From Planctomycetaceae bacterium (GTDB lineage Bacteria > Planctomycetota > Planctomycetia > Planctomycetales > Planctomycetaceae), in NCBI GenBank assembly GCA_023258825.1, contig JALQWE010000313.1, positions 1 through 5,242 of the forward strand: DNA of 5,242 bases, written 5' to 3'. This document shows, in pieces, positions 1 to 5,242 of this stretch; position 1 is the first letter of the stretch, and each line of letters opens with the position of its first letter. Both the position numbers and the translations under genes were made by a program. Below the pieces are notes generated by a model that searched no databases, was not told the DNA's origin, and saw only the letters and a program-made list of their open reading frames with translations.

Positions 1-1
1 T

Positions 2-472
2 GGTCGGGAATACGAAGTGCCCTGGCAGTATCTGGCTCGGCTGAATGAGGTGACTCCTGAGAAGTTGCAGGCTGGTCAGCAGTTGAAAGTCGTGCGGGGA
101 CCGTTCGGGGCCGTTGTGGATTTGTCGCGGTACACGCTGACGGTTCATGCGCATGGCTGGTACGTGCGGCACTATTCCATCGGGATTGGTCGGGACGAGA
201 AAACGCCGACGGGAAAGTTCCAGGTTCAGGAGAAGTTGGAGAACCCGGTGTGGTATGACCCGGACGGAGGCGTGGTGGAGGCGGACGATCCGCAAAATCC
301 TCTGGGAGAATACTGGCTGGGGTTGGGGAACCACATCGGGATTCATGGAACGATTGATCCGGCATCGATCGGGGCCGCGGCTTCGCGTGGCTGCATTCAT
401 CTGGGGGATTCGGACATTCGTGAGGTTTACGAACTGCTGGGAACGGGTTCGGAGGTCACGATTCGTCGTTGA
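2..472 (+). CDS. LysM-domain L,D-transpeptidase (YkuD family), 5' partial
   Basis: The reading frame is open from base 2 to the TGA at 470-472, so the gene starts upstream of the window. The visible N-terminal part (roughly bases 2-105) reads like the second half of a LysM peptidoglycan-binding repeat (W-x-Y-L-A-R-L-N, then L-x-A-G-Q-Q-L-K-V). It is followed by a YkuD catalytic domain with the T-P-T-G-K-F motif, N-P-L-G-E-Y-W-L, I-G-I-H-G-T (His codon 344-346) and S-R-G-C-I-H-L (Cys codon 392-394). Fifteen residues separate this His and Cys, as usual for the family. Known members act in the cell envelope and form 3-3 peptide cross-links in peptidoglycan or attach proteins to it through the catalytic Cys. 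The in-frame GTG at 17 lies inside the LysM repeat and is not a credible start. The Asn or Arg that often follows the Cys-hydrophobic pair is His here. A signal peptide or membrane anchor would lie in the missing part. The family call is firm; the exact cross-linking reaction is not known. Confidence 0.93.
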   Translation, partial: GREYEVPWQYLARLNEVTPEKLQAGQQLKVVRGPFGAVVDLSRYTLTVHAHGWYVRHYSIGIGRDEKTPTGKFQVQEKLENPVWYDPDGGVVEADDPQNPLGEYWLGLGNHIGIHGTIDPASIGAAASRGCIHLGDSDIREVYELLGTGSEVTIRR

Positions 473-508
473 GCCGCAGCGTTCGCAAAAGCGGTGGATG
501 ATTGTTCG

Positions 509-592
509 AAGCAGACCAGTGGAATCAGGCCGGCGAAAGCAGACCGGCGGCGCGCGACTGGTGGAAGCAAACCGGGCGGGGTTGCCGGTCCT
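509..592 (+). repeat. three degenerate 28-base units headed by AAGCARACC
   Basis: AAGCAGACC occurs at 509-517 and 537-545, and AAGCAAACC at 565-573, so the starts are exactly 28 bases apart twice. The 19 bases after each head are much less alike: units 1 and 2 share about 8 of 19 positions, all in G/C-rich context. This may be the remnant of a short tandem duplication or a set of protein-binding sites, or chance in a biased sequence. It begins 37 bases after the stop of the L,D-transpeptidase gene. Confidence 0.4.
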
Positions 593-604
593 GCCACGTC
601 GTCC

Positions 605-630
605 CCACTCGCGGTGCATCCGCTGAGTGG
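605..630 (+). other. strong stem-loop downstream of the L,D-transpeptidase gene
   Basis: CCACTCGCGG (605-614) pairs with CCGC (620-623) and GAGTGG (625-630). This gives ten Watson-Crick pairs around a five-base TGCAT loop with one unpaired T at 624. The stem is G/C-rich and should be stable in RNA on either strand. No T-run follows on the plus strand, so it is not a classical intrinsic terminator. It could protect the 3' end of the upstream mRNA, act in Rho-linked termination, or belong to a small RNA. The pairing is seen directly; the role is unknown. Confidence 0.45.
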
Positions 631-824
631 CGAAGTTTGGCGTGTGGTATCGATCGCTGATGGATTGGCTGGCGGCATGGGTTAGGGGCAAGAGTTTGGC
701 GGTACGGGCGGGCCATGGGATCCCGGATTCTGTAACCTCCGCCCGACAGTTGCAAAACCCCGTGAAACTCGGATACTGGGGCCTGCATTCTCGCCCAGGT
801 TTTTCAACATTTCCCCGCATTTTT

Positions 825-846
825 GCGGCACTTTTGCCGCGTTTTC
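825..846 (+). terminator. weak candidate intrinsic terminator
   Basis: GCGGCA (825-830) and TGCCGC (835-840) form a perfect 6-bp stem with a CTTT loop, followed by GTTTTC. The T-run is short and starts one base after the stem. The hairpin lies more than 350 bases past the nearest upstream stop codon, so the transcript it would end is not obvious. Function is doubtful. Confidence 0.25.
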
Positions 847-988
847 AGGTGATTGTCGGGAAGCGGGGGCCGGAAAGTGGTTGTTGGCCGGGATTGGGCG
901 GGTGTGGCTGGCAACGGCTGCGGCCGTCGGGGCTGGTCAAAGCCGTGGTCTGGCAGGGCGGAGTGCTGTATGCGATGGGCTAAGGGCT

Positions 989-1008
989 AAAAGTCAGCGT
1001 TGACTTTT
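989..1008. promoter_or_regulatory. 20-base palindromic site upstream of the aldehyde dehydrogenase gene
   Basis: AAAAGTCA (989-996) and TGACTTTT (1001-1008) are perfect 8-base inverted repeats around GCGT. The centre lies about 48 bases before the GTG start. Dyads of this size and place are typical of operators bound by dimeric repressors or activators. Because the right arm ends in TTTT, the element could also work as a weak terminator of incoming transcription. The right arm with the preceding T gives TTGACT (1000-1005), which resembles a -35 box, but no good -10 box follows at normal spacing. Confidence 0.4.
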
Positions 1009-1046
1009 GTGTGACTGAACGTGGTTTGTGACGTGGAAGGTGAGTC

Positions 1047-2630
1047 GTGTCGAATTCTGTACAACCGATTCTGTTGAATGGATCCTGGACCGCCAGCGCG
1101 GCGACGGCCACGTTTCAGGCCGTGAATCCTGCCACAGAGCAACCGATGCCTCAGACATTTCCGGTCAGTCCGTGGTCGGAGATTGACGCGGTGATTGGTC
1201 ATGCAGCTCGGGCATCGGCTGAGATGCGCGGCTGGCCGGGGACTCGGTTTGCCGAGTTTCTGGAAGCCTATGCGGCTGAGATTGAATTGCGGGCGGATCT
1301 GTTGGTTGAGACGGCGCATGCGGAAACAGGTTTGCCAAAATCACCGCGGTTGAAAGACGGCGAGTTGCCTCGCACGACCAACCAGATTCGCCAGGCGGCC
1401 GCTTCGGCGCGCAGTGAAAGCTGGCGAGTGCCGACGATTGACACGGCCACCAACATTCGATCGATGTTTGGGGCACTGGGGCCGGTGGTGGTGTTTGGTC
1501 CGAACAATTTTCCGTACGCGTATAACGGCATCGCGGGTGGGGATTTTGCAGGAGCGATTGCGGCGGGAAATCCTGTGATTGCCAAAGGACATCCCTGTCA
1601 CCCCGAGACGACTCGGATTTTCGGTGAAGCGGTGGTGGCGGCGGTGCGTGCGACAGGCATGCCATCAGGATTGGTGCAGTTGATTTACCGAACCTCGCAT
1701 GAGGATGGCTTGCGACTCGTTTCGGATGCTCGGATTGGCGGCGTGGGATACACGGGAGCGCGTCACACGGGGCTGAAGTTGAAAGCTGCAGCGGACGCAG
1801 CGGGCAAGCCGATTTATCTGGAGTTATCCAGCATCAATCCGGTGTTCATGCTGCCGGGGGCGTTGCGTGAGCGGTTGGAGAAGATTGCTGACGAATTCAC
1901 CGGCAGCTGTTTGTTGGGGGCGGGGCAATTCTGCACGAACCCGGGGTTGGTGGTTGTGCCGGCTGGAGAAGTTGGTGACGCGTTTACCAGTCTGGTGGCG
2001 GAGAAATTCCGTGCGGCTGCTGTGAGCACCATGCTGGCGGAAGGTGTTCGCAGTAGTTTTCTGAAAGCCGTGGGGACGATTGTGGCTGCCGGTGCCACAC
2101 TGGTCACGGGTGGCGCAGCGGGAGGCGGCAAGGGGGTTTGTTGTCAGAACACCCTGATGAAGGTTTCTGGCCGACAGTTTCTGACCAATCCACTGGCCTT
2201 TCAGACGGAAGCCTTTGGCAACGGGTCGCTGTTCATTCACGCTGAATCCACCGCACAGATGCTGGAAATTGCGGAGCATCTGGAAGGCAACCTGACTGGT
2301 TCCATCTACACAGACACTCAGGGCAGCGACGATTCGGACTACACGCAGATCGAGAAGATTCTGCGGACGCGTGTGGGGCGGTTGCTGAACGACAAGATGC
2401 CGACGGGAGTGGCTGTTGTGTCCTCGATGAACCATGGTGGACCGTTTCCGGCCACGGGGCATCCCGGCTTCACGGCTGTTGGCGTTCCGGCATCGGTGAC
2501 GCGGTTCGGGATGTTGCAGTCGTACGATGCAGTTCGCCAGCATCGATTGCCTGCAGTGCTGCAGGATCGCAATCCGGGTGGTGTGTGGCGTCGCATCAAC
2601 GGCGAATGGACTCAGGCAGACATCGGCTGA
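1047..2630 (+). CDS. aldehyde dehydrogenase (NADP+), alpha-ketoglutaric semialdehyde dehydrogenase type
   Basis: This 527-residue protein is a full-length soluble aldehyde dehydrogenase that oxidises an aldehyde to a carboxylate with NAD(P)+. The cofactor-binding part shows F-G-P-N-N-F-P (150-156, oxyanion-hole Asn154) and A-K-G-H-P-C-H-P (179-186, Lys180). The nucleotide-fold motif Y-T-G-A-R-H-T-G is at 235-242, the general-base Glu is Glu259 in L-E-L-S-S-I-N-P, and the nucleophile is Cys296 in G-Q-F-C-T-N-P-G. Glu388 and Phe390 in T-E-A-F-G match the usual E-x-F cofactor motif. The K-G-H-P-x-H-P form, S-x-N-P-V-F, and the length place it near the alpha-ketoglutaric semialdehyde / V. harveyi fatty-aldehyde dehydrogenase branch. 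These enzymes finish non-phosphorylating pathways for pentoses, hexarates or hydroxyproline by making 2-oxoglutarate. The start is fixed by an in-frame TGA at 1041-1043 and a GGAAGG ribosome site at 1035-1040. Nothing is broken. The true substrate is uncertain: no dehydratase or aldolase partner lies in the window. Confidence 0.93.
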   Translation: MSNSVQPILLNGSWTASAATATFQAVNPATEQPMPQTFPVSPWSEIDAVIGHAARASAEMRGWPGTRFAEFLEAYAAEIELRADLLVETAHAETGLPKSPRLKDGELPRTTNQIRQAAASARSESWRVPTIDTATNIRSMFGALGPVVVFGPNNFPYAYNGIAGGDFAGAIAAGNPVIAKGHPCHPETTRIFGEAVVAAVRATGMPSGLVQLIYRTSHEDGLRLVSDARIGGVGYTGARHTGLKLKAAADAAGKPIYLELSSINPVFMLPGALRERLEKIADEFTGSCLLGAGQFCTNPGLVVVPAGEVGDAFTSLVAEKFRAAAVSTMLAEGVRSSFLKAVGTIVAAGATLVTGGAAGGGKGVCCQNTLMKVSGRQFLTNPLAFQTEAFGNGSLFIHAESTAQMLEIAEHLEGNLTGSIYTDTQGSDDSDYTQIEKILRTRVGRLLNDKMPTGVAVVSSMNHGGPFPATGHPGFTAVGVPASVTRFGMLQSYDAVRQHRLPAVLQDRNPGGVWRRINGEWTQADIG

Positions 2631-2670
2631 CGTCGTGCGATCCTGTTGGGCTGGCGGTGAATGTGGAGGT

Positions 2671-2707
2671 TCAGGGCGCGTGAGGACGTTGGTGTCCGCG
2701 CGCCTGA
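2671..2707 (+). other. two-part hairpin between the dehydrogenase and transporter genes
   Basis: TCAGG-CGCG (2671-2680, with one extra G) pairs with CGCGCCTGA (2699-2707) for nine pairs. Inside it GGAC (2684-2687) pairs with GTCC (2694-2697) around a GTTGGT loop; the two stems are parted by TGA on one side and a single G on the other. No T-run follows, so it is not a standard terminator. It could set an mRNA processing or stability point between the two genes, or reduce read-through. The pairing is visible; the function is inferred. Confidence 0.4.
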
Positions 2708-2773
2708 CGCTGGTGGGGAACCGTTGGGGAATGAGTGGCGTGGTGGCCTGACTTTCAGAATTGAAGAGCTTCT

Positions 2774-4099
2774 GTGAACAGCGCGTCAGACGGCAAGCCT
2801 GCGGTGGACCAATCTGAGGCAGCGTGGAATCGCTATGCCCTGCTGGTCCATCAGTCGTTGTTCCGCGTGGCGTGGATCTTCAAGACCGAGAGCGTCATCA
2901 TGCCGGCGTTTCTCGACACGATTTCGGAAAGCGGCCTGATCCGTGGTGCATTGCCGCTGTTGAACCGGACGGGGCAATCGCTGGCTCCTTTGCTGCTGGC
3001 ATCGCAGCTTTCTGCGGCCCCGCGCAAATCGGTGTGGCTCAGTCGCACAACCTTTCTGATGGGGGCTCCGTTTTTATTTCTGGGAGCCAGCGTCTGGTAC
3101 GCCCAGGCTCAGTTACCGGCGTGGTTCGCGGCCGTATTTCTGTTGGCCTATGTCATTTTCTTCTGTCTGCACGGCATCAATGAGATGACGGCGAGTACGG
3201 TGCTGGGCAAGTTGATTGTGGCGAATCAGCGAGGGCGGTTGCAGGCAACGGCCAGCACGGTGGGGACCCCGGCCGCCGTGACGTTGGCGTTGCTGTTGCT
3301 GAGTCGCTGGTTGCAGCAGCCCGGGCAGGCGCCGTTTCAGTCGATTTTTCTGTTTGTGGGCGTGGTGATGATGCTGGCCGGGGTGTCGTCGCGGCTGTTG
3401 CGCGAACGTCCGGACCAGACGCCGCAGGTGGGGGCGCGTGCCGGTCGGGCATTGTCGACGACGTGGGTCTTGTTGCGGCAGGACGCCACGCTGCGTCGAC
3501 TGTGTGTGGTGGCGGTGTTGTTTATTTTTTCGCAGACCATTTTTCCGCATTATCAGGCGATTGGATTGGCGGGGGCGGGAGCTGATCGGGATGTGCTGAT
3601 GCACTGGGTGATCGCGCAGCACATTGGTGCGGTGTGTTTCAGTCTGGCCTCTGGATTTCTATCCGACCGCTTTGGGACTCGATCAGCACTGCGACTGTTG
3701 CTGCCGTGCGCGGCCGTGGCCCCGGTGCTGGCGATTGTGCTGGCGGAACACGCGCCAAGTCACTGGTTCTGGATCACGTTTTTCTGGATTGGGCTGGTCC
3801 CTGTGACCTTGCGGATGCAGGTGAACTACGCGATTGAGATTGTGAATCGGGAACGGCATCCGGAATACATCAGCACCCTGAATCTGTGCATGGCGATTCC
3901 GTTTCTGTGTTCGCCGTTGATTGGCGGGATTGTCGATGTGTTCGGTTACCGGGTGCCCTTCCTGCTGGTGTCTGTGATTGTCGGGACGGGGGCGGTGCTG
4001 ACCTGGACGATGCGTGAGCCGCGGCATGGTGGTGACACGAAGTCGGAAAACATCGGGAGCGCTGTTGCGGGGGCATCGAACGCTGGGGCGAATCGGTAG
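2774..4099 (+). CDS. MFS transporter, 12 predicted transmembrane helices
   Basis: The 441-residue product is an inner-membrane protein of the major facilitator superfamily, which moves small solutes using ion or substrate gradients. Hydrophobic segments fall near residues 40-60, 65-82, 91-110, 114-140, 161-180, 188-206, 242-266, 274-297, 304-323, 329-355, 368-389 and 393-412. This gives two bundles of six joined by a charged central loop (about 207-240, rich in Arg). The MFS signature loop G-F-L-S-D-R-F-G-T-R is clear at 294-303, between helices 8 and 9; its counterpart between helices 2 and 3 is eroded (A-P-R-K-S). The N-terminal 35 residues and the tail after 413 are hydrophilic. GTG at 2774 is the first start after an in-frame TGA at 2762-2764, with GAAGAG (2763-2768) as a modest ribosome site. 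The epimerase gene begins 23 bases downstream, so the substrate may be a sugar or amino sugar, but that is only a context argument. Confidence 0.88.
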   Translation: MNSASDGKPAVDQSEAAWNRYALLVHQSLFRVAWIFKTESVIMPAFLDTISESGLIRGALPLLNRTGQSLAPLLLASQLSAAPRKSVWLSRTTFLMGAPFLFLGASVWYAQAQLPAWFAAVFLLAYVIFFCLHGINEMTASTVLGKLIVANQRGRLQATASTVGTPAAVTLALLLLSRWLQQPGQAPFQSIFLFVGVVMMLAGVSSRLLRERPDQTPQVGARAGRALSTTWVLLRQDATLRRLCVVAVLFIFSQTIFPHYQAIGLAGAGADRDVLMHWVIAQHIGAVCFSLASGFLSDRFGTRSALRLLLPCAAVAPVLAIVLAEHAPSHWFWITFFWIGLVPVTLRMQVNYAIEIVNRERHPEYISTLNLCMAIPFLCSPLIGGIVDVFGYRVPFLLVSVIVGTGAVLTWTMREPRHGGDTKSENIGSAVAGASNAGANR

Positions 4100-4122
4100 G
4101 CACGGGGGCAGGGAGCATCGGG

Positions 4123-5242
4123 ATGACAGAATTCAGTGAGATCAGTGCGGATGCGGTCCTGGCAGATGCGGGGCGATCGCTGGCGGACCGCTACAGAGCC
4201 TTGTTGCTTGAGGACTGTCTTCCCTTCTGGTTTCCTCGCAGTGTTGACCTGCAGCACGGGGGTTTTCTGCACTGTCTGGACCGGGATGGGACGATTGTCG
4301 ACACGGACAAATCGGTTTGGGCGCAGGGGCGGATGTCCTGGATGCTGTTGACTCTGTGGCAGACACCGCAGCTGCAGGGGGATCCACGGCGGGCGGACTG
4401 GCTGCAATGGGCCACCTCCGGCCTGGAATTTCTGCAGCGTCATTGTTTTGATCGAAGTCCGGCCGCGGAGGAAGGTCTGGGGACGGCGGCCCGGATGTTC
4501 TTTCACGTGACGCAGGACGGGCGACCCATTCGTCGTCGGCGCTACGCTTACAGTGAAGCGTTTGCAGCGATTGCCAACGCGGCGTACTTCGGGGCGACCG
4601 GGCAGCCCGGTGCGGATGTGCTGGCCATGGACCTGTTTCGCTTGTTTACGGAGATAAATTTTCAGCCGGGGCGAACGCCGGCGAAGTACACGGAGACTCG
4701 GCCGTTGATTGGTTTGGCGCCGCGGATGATCACGATTGTGACAGCGCAGGAGTTGCGGCGGCAACTGGGCGAGCGGCCGGAGTTAACGGCGTGGATTGAC
4801 CGCAGCATTGGTGAGATTGAGACCCTGTTTTTCAAACCGGAACTGCGGTGTGTCATGGAATGTGTGACTCCGCAGGGCGAGATTTCGGATCATTTTGATG
4901 GCCGGATGCTGAACCCCGGCCATGCGATCGAAGGGGCGTGGTTTATTCTGGAGGAGGGCCGATTTCGCGGGGACGAGCGACTGATTCGGCTGGGAAGTGC
5001 GATGCTGGAGGGGATGTGGGAGCGTGGCTGGGACGAGGAATTTGGTGGCCTGTTTTACTTCCGGGACGTGTACGGCAAGCCGGTGCAGGAGTACTGGCAC
5101 GACATGAAATTCTGGTGGCCGCACAACGAGGCCATCATCGCCACGCATCTGGCCTGGCACATCACCGGGGATGCGAAATACGCCACATGGCACCAGCAGG
5201 TGCATGACTGGAGTTTTGCGCACTTTCCCGATGCGGCCCACG
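4123..5242 (+). CDS. N-acylglucosamine 2-epimerase (AGE/RnBP) family protein, 3' partial
   Basis: The frame runs from ATG 4123 to the window edge (373 codons visible); family members are about 400-430 residues, so only the last part is missing. GGGAG at 4111-4115, seven bases before the ATG, supports the start. AGE proteins are soluble alpha/alpha-barrels that epimerise or isomerise sugars at C2, for example N-acetylglucosamine/N-acetylmannosamine, mannose/glucose or cellobiose ends. Visible family marks are H-G-G-F (45-48), V-W-A-Q-G-R (65-70), R-Y-A-Y-S-E-A-F (140-147), N-P-G-H-A-I-E (264-270), G-W-D-E-E-F-G-G-L-F-Y-F (302-313) and K-F-W-W-P-H-N-E-A (329-337). His267 and His334 fit the two catalytic histidines of the family. 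The end, H-F-P-D-A-A-H, normally leads into a final G-E-W block, lost here. The overall pattern is closest to the N-acylglucosamine 2-epimerase group, but substrate cannot be told from motifs alone. It probably shares an mRNA with the MFS gene upstream. Confidence 0.92.
   Translation, partial: MTEFSEISADAVLADAGRSLADRYRALLLEDCLPFWFPRSVDLQHGGFLHCLDRDGTIVDTDKSVWAQGRMSWMLLTLWQTPQLQGDPRRADWLQWATSGLEFLQRHCFDRSPAAEEGLGTAARMFFHVTQDGRPIRRRRYAYSEAFAAIANAAYFGATGQPGADVLAMDLFRLFTEINFQPGRTPAKYTETRPLIGLAPRMITIVTAQELRRQLGERPELTAWIDRSIGEIETLFFKPELRCVMECVTPQGEISDHFDGRMLNPGHAIEGAWFILEEGRFRGDERLIRLGSAMLEGMWERGWDEEFGGLFYFRDVYGKPVQEYWHDMKFWWPHNEAIIATHLAWHITGDAKYATWHQQVHDWSFAHFPDAAH

Larger units (their letters stand above)
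473..1046. other. gene-less spacer between L,D-transpeptidase and aldehyde dehydrogenase
   Basis: This 574-base stretch has no convincing gene. The longest plus-strand frame (GTG 627 to TAA 983, 118 codons) has no Shine-Dalgarno sequence, a composition rich in Trp, Gly and Arg, and no recognisable motif. The spacer contains a 28-base-period repeat (509-592), a 10-bp hairpin (605-630), a weak terminator-like hairpin (825-846), a small stem ACGGC/GCCGT (914-927) and a palindrome (989-1008). It probably carries the end of the upstream transcript and the promoter of the aldehyde dehydrogenase gene, but no promoter with good -35 and -10 boxes could be fixed. It could also hold an unrecognised small RNA or the worn remains of a gene. 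Confidence 0.6.

Noticed and set aside
634..701. Two copies of AGTTTGGCG (634-642 and 693-701)
   Set aside because: A nine-base match without similar flanks or regular spacing is not enough to call a repeat in this biased sequence.
717..724. GGGATCCC palindrome
   Set aside because: An isolated eight-base palindrome with no extension and no nearby gene start; expected by chance.
750..777. Sigma-70 like promoter TTGCAA-N16-GATACT
   Set aside because: Only four of six matches in each box and a leader of about 260 bases to the next gene; planctomycete promoters are also poorly defined.
825..840. Sigma-54 type promoter reading (GG at 827-828, GC at 839-840)
   Set aside because: The spacing fits GG-N10-GC, but the T-T before the -12 GC is replaced by C-C, and the bases are better explained by the perfect hairpin.
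627..983. 118-codon plus-strand open frame in the spacer
   Set aside because: GTG start without a ribosome site, odd composition, no motif, and it overlaps the 605-630 and 825-840 hairpins; best read as chance in G+C-rich DNA.
1824..2543. 239-codon open frame on the minus strand
   Set aside because: It is opposite the catalytic half of the aldehyde dehydrogenase gene, whose motifs are intact, and has no motif of its own.
3946..4764. 272-codon open frame on the minus strand
   Set aside because: It lies opposite the MFS and AGE genes, is rich in Arg and Pro, and shows no family motif; it is a shadow of the real plus-strand genes.

Overview
The window is a G+C-rich bacterial segment with four protein-coding genes, all on the plus strand; the first and last are cut by the window edges. 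In order they encode the C-terminal part of a LysM + YkuD L,D-transpeptidase (cell wall), a complete NADP-type aldehyde dehydrogenase of the alpha-ketoglutaric-semialdehyde class, a complete 12-helix major facilitator (MFS) transporter, and most of an N-acylglucosamine 2-epimerase (AGE/RnBP) family sugar epimerase. The style suggests a member of the Planctomycetota: long G-rich plus strand, frequent GTG starts, a LysM-Ldt next to isolated catabolic genes, and long spacers. That assignment is an inference from gene content and base composition, not proven by a marker gene.

Layout: 2-472 L,D-transpeptidase (5' end missing). 473-1046 is a 574-base stretch without a convincing gene. It holds three copies of AAGCARACC spaced by exactly 28 bases, a strong 10-bp hairpin (605-630), a weak terminator-like hairpin (825-846), and, just before the next gene, a 20-base perfect palindromic site (989-1008) that could be an operator. 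1047-2630 is the aldehyde dehydrogenase. 2631-2773 is a 143-base spacer with a two-part hairpin (2671-2707). 2774-4099 is the MFS transporter. After only 23 bases, 4123-5242 is the AGE-family epimerase, which runs off the window.

The MFS and epimerase genes are close enough to be co-transcribed, and the aldehyde dehydrogenase may belong to the same unit. A plausible reading is a small carbohydrate-use module: uptake of a sugar or amino sugar, interconversion at C2, and oxidation of an aldehyde intermediate. The substrate cannot be read from the sequence. No RNA genes, CRISPR arrays, transposases or phage genes were seen. All four genes belong to known families, so the window shows no clear undescribed system; the most original material is in the non-coding spacers.
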